A DNA stretch of 47,072 nt from an uncultured Clostridia bacterium (GCA_944393485.1 CALYAJ010000009.1:1-47072), one strand, 5' to 3'. Numbered from the stretch's first letter, positions 24,514 to 33,584 are shown. Translations and numbers: made by a program. Notes: generated from the letters alone by a model not told the origin.

Positions 24514-24544
24514 TAGAGGAAGTTTATGATATAAGCTTCCTCTA
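24514..24544 (+). terminator. Terminator after the sigV operon
   Basis: TAGAGGAAG (24514-24522) pairs with CTTCCTCTA (24536-24544); the stem extends inward by TTTAT/ATAAG-type pairs to a very small loop. AAAATTTTG follows. It lies 110 bases after the deacetylase stop. Confidence 0.75.
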
Positions 24545-24570
24545 AAATTTTGTATTCAAGTAGCAAGTGT

Positions 24571-24599
24571 TTGACAAAGATAAGTCTAGATAATATAAT
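24571..24599 (+). promoter_or_regulatory. Consensus promoter upstream of the DMT permease
   Basis: TTGACA (24571-24576), 17 bases, TATAAT (24594-24599): exact consensus elements. The leader to the permease ATG is about 180 bases and holds a possible small frame. Confidence 0.85.
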
Positions 24600-24631
24600 A
24601 TTGGCGTAATTTTAAAAAGGGGAGAAATGAT

Positions 24632-24739
24632 TTGATAAATGTATTACAATTTAGGCATTATACACATTCAACTCAATTCTTAAGAAAAAGATATAAATGC
24701 GTAGTTTTAAATAAGATAATAAAAATAAATGGTCCATAA
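24632..24739 (+). CDS. Possible 35-residue basic leader peptide
   Basis: TTG 24632 follows GGGGAG at good spacing in the leader of the permease mRNA. The peptide is basic (contains FRHYTHSTQFLRKRYK) and ends 43 bases before the permease ATG. It could be a regulatory leader frame or chance; there is no similarity I recognise. Confidence 0.3.
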   Translation: MINVLQFRHYTHSTQFLRKRYKCVVLNKIIKINGP

Positions 24740-24782
24740 AACTTTCGAAAAATCAAGATAAATTTGAAAGGAGAGAGTTTTT

Positions 24783-25691
24783 ATGTGGTTATTATTCGCA
24801 ACAATAACTGTACTATTATGGGGAACATCAGAAACAATATTTAAAAAAGTATCAACTATTGAAAAACATAGTGTATTAAAATTAATATCATTTAATGGAA
24901 TTATTTTAGGAATTTGTGCAATAGTGTTTATGCTTATAACTAGAACAGAAATAAATTTAAATATATTAATAACATATTTACCAGTAGCATTAATATATAT
25001 AGCATCAATGTTTTGTACATATAAAGCAATGACATTAGTTAAAGTATCTATATTATCACCACTTCAAAATTCATCATGTGCAATAACTACAATACTTTGC
25101 ATATTTTTATTGAAACAGGAAGTAGGAATTCCACAAATTATAGCAATAGCTTTAATAATAATTTGTATGATTTTACTTTCAATCAACAAAGACGAAGTAT
25201 TACGTTTAGAGTCAGGAGATAAAGAAGCTGATAAGAAAAATGCAAAAAAAGCATATTTGTTATATTTAAAAGGAATTGCATTTGCTTTAGGTTATTGGTT
25301 TTTAGATGGTATTGGATCATTTATGGATGATTATACATTAGAAACTAATTTATCAGCAGAACAAGTAATAATTGCATATTCATTTATTTATGGAATAATT
25401 GGAGTTATTTGTGCTATCATTGTAAAGCTTAAGGATAAAGATTATAAATATATAAAAGTTAAAGAAAATAAATTAAAATTATTAGGAACATTAGTAGAAA
25501 CTGCAGGACAATATACATATATTTATGCATTTGCTTTTGGAGATGCAGCTTTAGCTTCACCATATATTGCAGCATATAGTGTTGTTACAGTAATATTGTC
25601 TAGGATATTCTTAAAAGAAAAATTAAGTAAGAAACAGTATGTTTTAATTGCTTTAATACTTGCTGGAATGATTACACTTTCAATAGAATAA
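24783..25691 (+). CDS. EamA/DMT-superfamily permease
   Basis: The 302-residue product is an integral membrane protein with about ten hydrophobic segments in two homologous EamA halves, starting MWLLFATITVLLWGTSETIF and ending in a characteristic final pair after FLKEKLSKKQY. DMT permeases carry small metabolites, often amino acids or nucleosides, across the cytoplasmic membrane. The substrate cannot be inferred here. AAAGGAGAGAG is the ribosome binding site. It has its own promoter and terminator, so it is a single-gene unit. Confidence 0.9.
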   Translation: MWLLFATITVLLWGTSETIFKKVSTIEKHSVLKLISFNGIILGICAIVFMLITRTEINLNILITYLPVALIYIASMFCTYKAMTLVKVSILSPLQNSSCAITTILCIFLLKQEVGIPQIIAIALIIICMILLSINKDEVLRLESGDKEADKKNAKKAYLLYLKGIAFALGYWFLDGIGSFMDDYTLETNLSAEQVIIAYSFIYGIIGVICAIIVKLKDKDYKYIKVKENKLKLLGTLVETAGQYTYIYAFAFGDAALASPYIAAYSVVTVILSRIFLKEKLSKKQYVLIALILAGMITLSIE

Positions 25692-25700
25692 CAAAAAAGA

Positions 25701-25740
25701 AACAGCCTCAGCCCACAGTAAAGTGGTCTGAGGTTGTTTT
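25701..25740 (+). terminator. Terminator after the permease
   Basis: AACAGCCTCAG pairs with CTGAGGTTGTT, and inside it CCAC pairs with GTGG; a T run follows. It can also serve the convergent minus-strand gene ending at 25775. Confidence 0.9.
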
Positions 25741-25774
25741 TTGGAGGAGAGTAGCATATTAAAATGCTTATTTG

Positions 25775-26515
25775 CTACTCTTTTGTGAGGATATCCATCA
25801 ACTCTAAGGTCTTATTAAAGGATTCCTCAATTCCCTTGGTTGCTCCAAGAGTTACAACCAAAGCCTGAGGTAAGGAATCATCAAGCTTTATAACTCTGTA
25901 TTTCCGGAACATTCCTCCAATTGACGCATTCAACATATTGAACTTTGTTAAGTCATTTCCTTTTACATGTGGCTTAACAAAAAGTTTAATGTTAAGGTTA
26001 GTTCTATCACCAACTGCAGATAACTGCAATTCGTTATTGGTGACAATTAAGCCCTGTTTTATTTTTACAAGGCTAAATAAGTTCAATAAGTCTCCAACAA
26101 TTTCTGGAAGTTCATCTTCCAGAGGAATTGAAAACCTGTAACTATTTACAATGTTTGCAGGCTTTTCTTCTTCAGAAGAACATGAAACAGTTTCATCAGT
26201 TTCAGTATGTTCTTGATTTGAATGGACCGAAATTTTTAGTGATTTTTTTTCTGCCTCAAAATTGTAGTAAAAGCTGTTATTATCAAATGCAGCAATAGCT
26301 ACAATTTCTTCTGCAAGTTTTTCACTAAAATCGCTTAAAGGAAATGACACTGTAAAAAGCAGTGCTCTTTCCTTTTCAATCTTGATGGTTAACCTTACAT
26401 AATCATGAGAAAGATGAATTATGCAGTTATTTATCCGTGCTTTGTTAAGACACTTACAAATTTCCTGCAATAAAGATTCATCCTTTTCTGTTACTTTGAT
26501 TGTCAATTCTGCCAT
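25775..26515 (-). CDS. Hypothetical acidic protein with less AT-rich codon use
   Basis: The 246-residue product starts behind AAGGAGGAAAAA. It has no signal peptide or membrane segment. It seems to consist of two similar-sized alpha/beta halves (about 1-95 and 130-246) joined by an acidic, Ser-rich linker (HTETDETVSCSSEEE). I recognise no family. Codons ending in G or C are clearly more frequent than in the neighbours, suggesting acquisition. It is divergent from the gene at 26667, with mirror-image promoters, and the two are bracketed by hairpin terminators with similar CCTCAG/CTGAGG stems. The pair may form one functional module. Confidence 0.8.
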   Translation of the reverse strand: MAELTIKVTEKDESLLQEICKCLNKARINNCIIHLSHDYVRLTIKIEKERALLFTVSFPLSDFSEKLAEEIVAIAAFDNNSFYYNFEAEKKSLKISVHSNQEHTETDETVSCSSEEEKPANIVNSYRFSIPLEDELPEIVGDLLNLFSLVKIKQGLIVTNNELQLSAVGDRTNLNIKLFVKPHVKGNDLTKFNMLNASIGGMFRKYRVIKLDDSLPQALVVTLGATKGIEESFNKTLELMDILTKE

Positions 26516-26553
26516 AAAATTTTTCCTCCTTTTTCAATGTAATGGCAACTATA

Positions 26554-26629
26554 ATTATACCATAAATTACTAATAAAGTAAACATAATACAAAATAATCG
26601 TTTACTATTGCTTGAAAATGTGATAAAAT
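26554..26629. promoter_or_regulatory. Mirror-image divergent promoters with shared inverted repeat
   Basis: Plus strand: TTTACT (26601-26606), 17 bases, TAAAAT (26624-26629). Minus strand: TTTACT (26577-26582 as AGTAAA), 17 bases, TATAAT (26554-26559 as ATTATA). The two -35 boxes are the arms of an inverted repeat AGTAAAC-N16-GTTTACT (26577-26606), so they face each other with 18 bases between. Simultaneous polymerase binding may be hindered, and one dimeric regulator could control both genes. Confidence 0.7.
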
Positions 26630-26666
26630 ATAGTCCTACACAAAAAACACCAAGGAGGTAATGAGT

Positions 26667-27089
26667 ATGAGTAAAAATGCACAATTGGGCTATACGGATG
26701 AGGCGACAGAAGGAAATTCTTATCCATATGTAACATTAATGGGTGAGAATCAGAGTCGGGAGGAGCATATTATTTCAGTAAGAGAAATGATTGCTTTAAG
26801 CGATTCGTTTGACTGGATAAAGGATGATAAAGGTAACGAATTTATCCTTCACAAAGTCAATTCTGGAAACAAAAAAGTGTATATAGGATGGGCTAATACA
26901 AAGCCAATTGCAGGAGAAAAAATTGATATCTGCGGTTTTACAACCAAAGATGTTGATGTAGAAGCTTGCGAAGGTAAGAAACCTCATGAACGTAGACTTC
27001 ATCTTATGATCGATTCGGTTCTTGGGGAATATGGTGACATTTACTTATGCAATGTTGCCGGTTCGTCAGCTGTAATTCAGGTACACTAA
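26667..27089 (+). CDS. Hypothetical protein, divergent partner of the gene at 25775
   Basis: The 140-residue product has no signal peptide or membrane segment. It contains a central beta-rich part (GNEFILHKVNSGNKKVYIGW) and a C-terminal LHLMIDSVLGEYGDIYLCNV segment. I do not recognise a domain. ATG 26667 is chosen because AAGGAGG lies 8 bases before it; the in-frame ATG at 26661 is too close to that site. Codon use is less AT-rich than the surroundings, as in its divergent neighbour. A strong terminator follows. Confidence 0.8.
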   Translation: MSKNAQLGYTDEATEGNSYPYVTLMGENQSREEHIISVREMIALSDSFDWIKDDKGNEFILHKVNSGNKKVYIGWANTKPIAGEKIDICGFTTKDVDVEACEGKKPHERRLHLMIDSVLGEYGDIYLCNVAGSSAVIQVH

Positions 27090-27091
27090 GA

Positions 27092-27129
27092 AAGACCTCA
27101 GATATCACGTAAGTGATGTCTGAGGTCTT
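27092..27129 (+). terminator. Terminator after the hypothetical gene
   Basis: AAGACCTCAGATATCAC (27092-27108) pairs with GTGATGTCTGAGGTCTT (27113-27129), one G-U pair, GTAA loop, then TTT. Confidence 0.92.
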
Positions 27130-27193
27130 TTGTGGACTTTTTGTGAGAATTTGCGAAAAATATAAAATATATAAAAAATTAAGAAAATCTAAA

Positions 27194-27222
27194 TTGATAT
27201 ATATATAATAGAATGATATAAT
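27194..27222 (+). promoter_or_regulatory. Promoter of the P-type ATPase operon
   Basis: TTGATA (27194-27199), 17 bases, TATAAT (27217-27222), 36 bases before the GTG start. Confidence 0.7.
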
Positions 27223-27258
27223 CGGCTAGGAAATAATGAAAGAAAAGAGTGAAAAACT

Positions 27259-29601
27259 GTGGAAAGATATAATCCTGAATATAGTAATGGACTAAGTTAT
27301 GAACAAGTTAATAAAAGAAAAGAAGAAAAAGCCATAAATTATGATACTACAGTAAAAACTAAAAGTATAAAATCTATAATTGTTTCAAATGTATTTACTC
27401 TATTTAATATAATAAATTTTATATTAGCTTTATTAGTATTTTTTGTAGGTGCATATAAAAATTTATTATTTATAATTATCATAATTTTAAATACATTAAT
27501 AAGTACCATCCAAGAAATATATTCAAAAAAGACGGTAGATAAATTATCATTTTTAGCTCAAACAAAAACAAAAGTTGTAAGAGAAGGAAATATAGAAGAG
27601 ATTAGTAATTTTGAACTAGTCTTAGATGATGTAATAGAATTAGAAGCAGGAAATCAAATTCCGACAGATAGTATTATTTTAAATGGTGAAGTAGAAGTAA
27701 ATGAAGCGCTTCTTACTGGAGAGCCAGATAATATAATAAAAAAAGCTGGAGATAAATTACTTTCAGGAAGTTACATAGTAAGTGGTAGATGTAGAGCAAA
27801 AGTAGAACATTTGGGAGCAGATAATTATATTGCTAAAATCTCACATGAAGCAAAGCAAAAAAGAAAAGTAAATTCAGAAATAATGAAATCACTTAATAAA
27901 ATAATTGCGACTATATCTGTTTTAATACTTCCAGTAGGAATATTATTATTTTTAAATCAACTAGGACTAGAAGGAAATAACGTAAAATCAGCAATAGTAA
28001 GTACTGTTGCAGCATTAATTGGAATGATACCAGAAGGATTAGTTTTACTTACAAGTACAGTTTTAGCAGTAAGTGTAACAAGACTTGCTAAAAAGAAGGT
28101 ACTAGTTCAAGAATTATATTGTATAGAAACATTAGCAAGAGTAGATGTATTATGTTTAGATAAAACAGGAACTATAACAGAAGGAAAAATGCAAATAGAA
28201 AAAATAGTTCCACTTAATAATTATAAAAAAGATGAATTAGAAAATATATTAAAAATTATTAGTAAATATTCAGAAGACAATAATTCAACTATGGAAGCTA
28301 TCAAAAATAAATATAGTGGAACAAATGAAGAAATCAAAATAATAAAAAAATATCCATTTAAATCAGATAATAAATGGTCTGGAATAAGCACAGAAAATGA
28401 AACTTATATTCTAGGAGCACCAGAGGTTCTTATGAATAGTACTTCTGAAATAGAAAAATATATAGAAGATTACAGAGTTTTAGCAATTGGTAAAACAAAA
28501 AGTAAGATAGAAAATAAAAAATTACCAAATGATTTAGAAATAGTAGGAATAGTATTAATATCTGATATAATAAGAAAGAATTCAAAACAAATATTAGAGT
28601 ATTTTGATAAGCAAGGAGTAGAAATAAAATTAATATCTGGAGATAATCCAATAACTGTATCAAAGATTGCAAAAAAAGCAGGAGTTAAAAATTACGAAAA
28701 TTACATTGATGCAAGAAATATAAAAGATGAAGATATAGAAGAAGCTGTAAAAAAATATACTATATTTGGAAGAGTGACACCAGAACAAAAGAAACAAATA
28801 GTTTTAGCCTTAAAGAAACAAAAACATACTGTTGCAATGACAGGTGATGGAGTAAATGATGTATTAGCACTAAAAAATGCAGATTGTAGTATATCTGTTG
28901 CAAGTGGTAGTGATGCAGCAAGAAATGTTTCACAATTGGTTTTATTAGATTCTGATTTTAAATCAATGCCTGATATAGTTGCAGAAGGAAGAAGAACAAT
29001 AAATAATATACAAAGATCGGCAACTCTATTTTTAGTAAAAACAATATATGCTACTATACTTGCAATATTATTTGTGTTTATAAATATGCCATATCCATTT
29101 ATACCAATTCAATTAACATTAATTAATTTGGTAGTTACTGGTATTCCATCTGTAATTTTAGCGTTAGAACCTAATAAGGAAAGAATAAAAGGAAAATTTA
29201 TTATAAATGTAATAAAAAGAGCTTTGCCAACTGCACTTACAGTAGTTACTAATATACTTATAATAGGCTTAATAAGCAGTATTTATAATTTAGACTATAT
29301 AAATTATTCAAGTGTATGTGTTGTAGTAACAGCAATTACAGGATTTATATTATTATTTAATATATCTAGACCATTCAATCTAAATAGAGGGATATTATTT
29401 GTAGGTGTAATATTAATATTCACACTAGGTATTAGTGTATTTAGAGATTTATTCTCTATAAGGCTAGATGTAAGTAATGCACTTCCTATAGCTATTTTAG
29501 GAATAACTTCAATATTTGTAGGAGTAATCTACAATTTTATTTCAAATATGATATTTAAATTAATTGAAAAAAAGATTGGAGTATATAATTATGAAAAGTA
29601 A
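27259..29601 (+). CDS. CtpE-like cation-transporting P-type ATPase
   Basis: The 780-residue product has all P-type ATPase landmarks: an actuator LTGEPDN motif, a TM4 IPEGLVLLTS motif, the phosphorylated Asp301 in DKTGT, and the GDGVNDVLALKNAD hinge. The short N-terminus without a metal-binding domain and the IPEGLVLLTS sequence fit the CtpE subgroup, which in mycobacteria imports calcium; a Ca2+ or other divalent cation role is inferred. GTG 27259 has only a weak GAGTGA site ahead. It is first in a run of co-directional genes; the next start overlaps its end. Confidence 0.9.
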   Translation: MERYNPEYSNGLSYEQVNKRKEEKAINYDTTVKTKSIKSIIVSNVFTLFNIINFILALLVFFVGAYKNLLFIIIIILNTLISTIQEIYSKKTVDKLSFLAQTKTKVVREGNIEEISNFELVLDDVIELEAGNQIPTDSIILNGEVEVNEALLTGEPDNIIKKAGDKLLSGSYIVSGRCRAKVEHLGADNYIAKISHEAKQKRKVNSEIMKSLNKIIATISVLILPVGILLFLNQLGLEGNNVKSAIVSTVAALIGMIPEGLVLLTSTVLAVSVTRLAKKKVLVQELYCIETLARVDVLCLDKTGTITEGKMQIEKIVPLNNYKKDELENILKIISKYSEDNNSTMEAIKNKYSGTNEEIKIIKKYPFKSDNKWSGISTENETYILGAPEVLMNSTSEIEKYIEDYRVLAIGKTKSKIENKKLPNDLEIVGIVLISDIIRKNSKQILEYFDKQGVEIKLISGDNPITVSKIAKKAGVKNYENYIDARNIKDEDIEEAVKKYTIFGRVTPEQKKQIVLALKKQKHTVAMTGDGVNDVLALKNADCSISVASGSDAARNVSQLVLLDSDFKSMPDIVAEGRRTINNIQRSATLFLVKTIYATILAILFVFINMPYPFIPIQLTLINLVVTGIPSVILALEPNKERIKGKFIINVIKRALPTALTVVTNILIIGLISSIYNLDYINYSSVCVVVTAITGFILLFNISRPFNLNRGILFVGVILIFTLGISVFRDLFSIRLDVSNALPIAILGITSIFVGVIYNFISNMIFKLIEKKIGVYNYEK

Positions 29602-29983
29602 TATTTTTGGAGAATCAAAACAAGACACAGAAAATTTAGTTGAATTTGAATTTAATAACATAATAATAAATTTAGATTTAGAAAATTGTAAATCATCTAA
29701 AGAAGAATTATTAGATAAGATAGAAAATGCATATAAAAATAGGAATTTTATGTATGAAAAAATAGCAGAAAAATTAGTAGAAATAAAAAATAAATATTGG
29801 CAAGACGAAGAGAATGACAAGATATTAACAAAAGAAGAATTTATAGCTAATATGAAATTATTATATTTAATAGTGAATTCAAAAGAAGTATATATGGAAT
29901 TAGATGATGGAGATATGTTTAGTGGACATAGAATTCATGGATATTTTGATTGGAATTTAAATTTAAAAAAGGCAGATTTTTAA
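29591..29983 (+). CDS. Small hypothetical protein, immunity-protein-like
   Basis: The 130-residue product starts at an ATG overlapping the end of the ATPase gene, 9 bases after GGAG. It is soluble and acidic, with a helical middle and a C-terminal VYMELDDGDMFSGHRIHGYF segment. That tail resembles beta-sheet ends of small DUF proteins grouped with immunity proteins, but the match is weak. No toxin is adjacent. It is probably cotranscribed with the DUF4116 gene, 21 bases downstream. Confidence 0.7.
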   Translation: MKSNIFGESKQDTENLVEFEFNNIIINLDLENCKSSKEELLDKIENAYKNRNFMYEKIAEKLVEIKNKYWQDEENDKILTKEEFIANMKLLYLIVNSKEVYMELDDGDMFSGHRIHGYFDWNLNLKKADF

Positions 29984-30004
29984 TAATAGAAAAGAGGCTA
30001 GAAA

Positions 30005-30526
30005 ATGATTAGCAAAGAAGATGTTATAGAAAATTCATATGATAGAGAATTTGTATTAAAAGCAATAGAAGAAACACCAACTTTAATAGAATTTGCAAGT
30101 GATGAATTAAGAGATGATAAAGAAGTTATGCTAGAAGCAATAAAGAAAAATGGTGAAGTATTAGAATTTGCAAGTGATAGACTAAAAGATGATAAAGATG
30201 TAGTACTTACTGCAACAAAAGAAGTTGGATGGGTAGTTTGCTATGCAAGTGATAGATTAAAAGCGGATAAAGAAGTTATATTAGAAGGATGTAAAATAGA
30301 TGGACAAGTATTATATTATGCAAGCAAAGAACTTAGAGATGATAAAGAAGTAGTATTAGAAGCAGTAAAAAATAAAGGAATAATTGTAAAATACGCAAGT
30401 GAAAGACTATTACAAGATAATGATGTAATAATTGCAGCATTAAATCAAAATAAAAAATCAGCGATATTTATACCAATAGAATGTAGACAAAGAGATGAAA
30501 TAAAAGCTGTGTTGGAAGGTGAGTAA
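30005..30526 (+). CDS. DUF4116-repeat protein
   Basis: The 173-residue product consists almost entirely of tandem DUF4116 repeats of about 25 residues: (D)(K/R)E(V/F)(V/M)LxA(I/T)(K)xxGxx(L/V)xxASxxL(R/K)D. Five copies are clear, for example DKEVMLEAIKKNGEVLEFAS and DKEVVLEAVKNKGIIVKYAS. The repeat is common in protist, viral and bacterial proteins and probably forms a helical solenoid for protein binding. No enzymatic domain is present. It lies in the ATPase-to-ABC gene run and ends 2 bases before the Nudix start. Confidence 0.9.
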   Translation: MISKEDVIENSYDREFVLKAIEETPTLIEFASDELRDDKEVMLEAIKKNGEVLEFASDRLKDDKDVVLTATKEVGWVVCYASDRLKADKEVILEGCKIDGQVLYYASKELRDDKEVVLEAVKNKGIIVKYASERLLQDNDVIIAALNQNKKSAIFIPIECRQRDEIKAVLEGE

Positions 30527-30528
30527 AA

Positions 30529-31047
30529 GTGGAATTAAGTTATATTTTAAAGTTAAGAAATGCATTAAAGCCAGAACTAAGACATATGCCAATATTTCAA
30601 AATGGTAGTGCAATAATTGTTGAAAATGAAAATAAAGAGATTTTGCTTGAAGAAAAAGTAGATAGAGATATTTGGTGTTTGCCAGGTGGACTTCAAGAAT
30701 TAGGAGAAACTTTTGAAGAAGTTGCAATAAGGGAATTATTTGAAGAAACAGGATTACATGCTAAAAAAGAAGATTTAGTATTAATAGATGTAATATCTGG
30801 AGAAAGTAGAAAAAATACTTATCCCAATGGAGATGAAGTATATAATAATACAGTTTTATATGTTATATCAAAATACACGGGTAAATTAAATTGTGAATAT
30901 GCAGAAATTACAGATAAAAATGACGATAATTTTATTATGCAAAAAGAATCTAAAGATTTAAAGTTTTTTGATGTTAATAAATTACCTGAAAAATTAATGG
31001 ATAAAGACTTAATAAAAAGATATATTGAATATAGAAATAGGGAGTAA
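30529..31047 (+). CDS. Nudix hydrolase
   Basis: The 172-residue product contains a Nudix box (GGLQELGETFEEVAIRELFEE, then TG) that matches GX5EX7REUXEEXGU in full. Such enzymes hydrolyse nucleoside diphosphates linked to another group. The N-terminal helix with LRHMPIFQNGSAIIVEN and the DVISGESRKNTYPNGDEVYN segment are typical of a broad Firmicutes subgroup of unknown substrate. The GTG start at 30529 follows AAGGTGAG in the end of the preceding gene. Confidence 0.92.
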   Translation: MELSYILKLRNALKPELRHMPIFQNGSAIIVENENKEILLEEKVDRDIWCLPGGLQELGETFEEVAIRELFEETGLHAKKEDLVLIDVISGESRKNTYPNGDEVYNNTVLYVISKYTGKLNCEYAEITDKNDDNFIMQKESKDLKFFDVNKLPEKLMDKDLIKRYIEYRNRE

Positions 31048-31051
31048 TATA

Positions 31052-31672
31052 GTGAAATTATCCGAAATAAGTATTGATAATTTAAATGATAGAGAAATAG
31101 AAAAAATAGTTTTCTCAAATATAGAAGATAATGGTAAATCTGCAAAATATGGAATAGTATTTGGAAGTTATACATTACAAAAGTATAGGATAGAGACAGC
31201 TTTTAAAATGTATAATGAAGGCAGAGTAAAGAAACTAATATTATCTGGAGGAAGTGGAGGTATTAGTAATAAAAATAACCAAAAAATAGCAGAAGCAGAT
31301 ATAATGAAAAAAATATTATTAGAAAAAGGTATTAATGAACAAGATTTAATTTTAGAAAATACATCAAATTCAACAATAGAAAACGGGATAAATGTAGCTA
31401 ATATATTAAATGACTTAAAAGAAGATATACACGAACTAATGTTAATTTCATCAGAGTTTCATTTAAAAAGATGTATGGCTATAATGAAAAAATATTATAA
31501 AGAAGATATAGAATATATTTTAGTTCCAGCAAAAGACGGTTTTGCAGATAAAGAAAATTGGTTTCTATCAGAAAAAGTGTATAACAGTGGCAGAAATCTA
31601 GTAGAATTTGAAGCGGATTTATTAATAAAATATGCTAAAGAAAATAAGATATATGATTTAGAAATTAAATAA
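31052..31672 (+). CDS. YdcF/DUF218-family protein
   Basis: The 206-residue product has the DUF218 pattern: YGIVFGSYTLQKYRIETAF, KKLILSGGSGG, EADIMKKILLEKGI with ENTSNSTIENG, and LMLISSEFHLKRCM. The fold is Rossmann-like; YdcF of E. coli binds S-adenosylmethionine, while other members act on cell-wall or cofactor precursors. No membrane segment is present. GTG 31052 is chosen because AGGGAG precedes it; the earlier in-frame ATG overlaps the Nudix gene and has no such site. Confidence 0.88.
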   Translation: MKLSEISIDNLNDREIEKIVFSNIEDNGKSAKYGIVFGSYTLQKYRIETAFKMYNEGRVKKLILSGGSGGISNKNNQKIAEADIMKKILLEKGINEQDLILENTSNSTIENGINVANILNDLKEDIHELMLISSEFHLKRCMAIMKKYYKEDIEYILVPAKDGFADKENWFLSEKVYNSGRNLVEFEADLLIKYAKENKIYDLEIK

Positions 31673-31684
31673 AGGGGGAAGTGT

Positions 31685-32443
31685 ATGATTACTGTTGAAA
31701 ATGTAAAAAAGAAATTCGTAAGATACGAAAACAAAAAAACTAAAAAAGAATTTTATGCAGATAATGGAATAACGTTTGAGGCACATGATGGTGAAATTAT
31801 AGGAATTTTGGGACCAAATGGTGCGGGAAAAACAACATTACTTAGAATGATTGCAGGAATATTAGAACCAACAGAAGGAAGTATTAGTTTTGATAATTTA
31901 AATTATAAAAATAATGAGTTAGAAATAAAACAAAATATAGCATATTTATCTGGAAATACAAAATTATATGATACATTATCAGCATATGAATTACTAAAAA
32001 TGTGTAGTAATATTTATGGAGTAGATAAAGAAGAGGAAGAAAAAAGAATAAATGAAATTAGCAAAGTGCTAAAAATGGAAAACTTTTTATACAATAAAAT
32101 AGGACATTTATCAACAGGTCAGACACAAAAAGTAAATATTGCAAGATGCTTAATACATAATCCAAAATATTATATATTAGATGAAGCTACAACAGGACTA
32201 GATATTATATCTAGCCAAATTATTTTAGATTTTATGAAACAAGAAAAAGCAAAAGGAAAAACTATTTTATATTCAACACATTATATGGAAGAAGCAGAAA
32301 ATATATGTGATAGAGTAATAATGATAAATAAAGGTATCGTAATAAAACAAGGAACACCAAAACAAATAAAAGAGGATACAAAAACATCTAATCTAAGAGA
32401 TGCCTTTTTTGCTATGATTGGAGGTGTTTCTGATGAAGAATAA
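31685..32443 (+). CDS. natA: ABC exporter ATP-binding protein, NatA-like
   Basis: The 252-residue product has Walker A (GPNGAGKTT), an ABC signature variant LSTGQTQ, Walker B (YYILDEATTGLD) and a switch His in STHYMEE. Its size and the C-terminal segment match NatA-type single-domain ATPases that pair with ABC-2 permeases. Its 3' end overlaps the permease gene by 11 bases. AAAGGGGGAAG is the ribosome binding site. A NatAB-type sodium or drug export role is a family-based inference. Confidence 0.9.
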   Translation: MITVENVKKKFVRYENKKTKKEFYADNGITFEAHDGEIIGILGPNGAGKTTLLRMIAGILEPTEGSISFDNLNYKNNELEIKQNIAYLSGNTKLYDTLSAYELLKMCSNIYGVDKEEEEKRINEISKVLKMENFLYNKIGHLSTGQTQKVNIARCLIHNPKYYILDEATTGLDIISSQIILDFMKQEKAKGKTILYSTHYMEEAENICDRVIMINKGIVIKQGTPKQIKEDTKTSNLRDAFFAMIGGVSDEE

Positions 32444-33584
32444 TTTATGGAATATACTAAAAAAAGAATTACGAGAAATGTTTAGAGATAAAAAATCATT
32501 ATCTATGATGCTTGTAATACCTATATTTGTACCTTTAATAGTATTAGGAATGTCTGCGCTGTTTGATGTACAAGCAAACAAAGATATAGATGAATATAAT
32601 CAAATTGGTTTTGCATATAAACTTTCAGAAGAAGAAAAAAGTATTGCTGAAGAATTAAATATTAAAGTGACAGAAGGTACAGAGGAAGAATTAAAAAATA
32701 AAAATGAAAATAACGAAATAGATTTATATATAACTAAAGAAAATAATAAATACATAATAAATGGTAATGATTCAGAAGAGGCTACATATGCGAAAAGCTT
32801 AATGGAAAGTTATTTTAATGTATATAAAGAATATCTGCAGGGACAATATTTACAAAAAAATGATATAAATCCAAATGAAGTATTAAATATTATAACTATA
32901 GAGGAAAATATAACAGAAGAAGATAATATGTTTGTTAGCTATATTAAAAATTATGCATTTATATTTATTATAATGGCAATAACAGTTTCTGCAACTTATC
33001 CTGCAACAGATACAACAGCAGGCGAAAGAGAAAGAGGAACTTTAGAAACATTACTTACTTTTCCTATTAAGAGTAAGGACATTATAGTTGGAAAGTATTT
33101 AGCAGTAACTATTGCTTCTATACTTACAGGAATAATAAGTTTGATTTTAGCAGTTATTTCTGTTGCAATAGCGCAAAATGCATTTTCTATATATGAAGGA
33201 TTAAATATAATGTTTAGTCCAATAAGTATAGTTTTATCAGTAATAATTATAATTGCATATTCATTCTTTATAAGTGGTTTATGTATTTCAATTGCAAGTA
33301 GTTCAAAAACTTTTAAAGAAGCACAAAGTGCATTAACACCATTAACATTCATATCACTTTTCCCAGGAATGATTGCATTTATGATAGGATTAACAGGAAC
33401 TCCGTTACTTTCTATAATACCATTTATAAATTATACAGTGGTATTTACAGATGCGAGTGCTGGAAATGTAGATTGGATAAACATTGCATTAATGCTAATT
33501 TCAACAATAATTTATATAGTTATTGTTTTAACATATATTATTAAGCAATATAAATCAGAGAATATATTGTTTTCAAAAGAATAG
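32433..33584 (+). CDS. natB: ABC-2 type permease, NatB-like
   Basis: The 383-residue product has one N-terminal membrane segment, a long extracytoplasmic loop (about 40-165), and five or six C-terminal membrane segments. The segment GERERGTLETLLTFPI is the hallmark of NatB/ABC-2 permeases. It starts at ATG 32433 behind GGAGGTG inside the natA-like gene. Together the pair would export an ion or small molecule. A hairpin terminator lies 127 bases after the stop, and the stretch 33585-33870 is otherwise non-coding, with a TTTGACGTCAA palindrome near 33605. Confidence 0.9.
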   Translation: MKNNLWNILKKELREMFRDKKSLSMMLVIPIFVPLIVLGMSALFDVQANKDIDEYNQIGFAYKLSEEEKSIAEELNIKVTEGTEEELKNKNENNEIDLYITKENNKYIINGNDSEEATYAKSLMESYFNVYKEYLQGQYLQKNDINPNEVLNIITIEENITEEDNMFVSYIKNYAFIFIIMAITVSATYPATDTTAGERERGTLETLLTFPIKSKDIIVGKYLAVTIASILTGIISLILAVISVAIAQNAFSIYEGLNIMFSPISIVLSVIIIIAYSFFISGLCISIASSSKTFKEAQSALTPLTFISLFPGMIAFMIGLTGTPLLSIIPFINYTVVFTDASAGNVDWINIALMLISTIIYIVIVLTYIIKQYKSENILFSKE

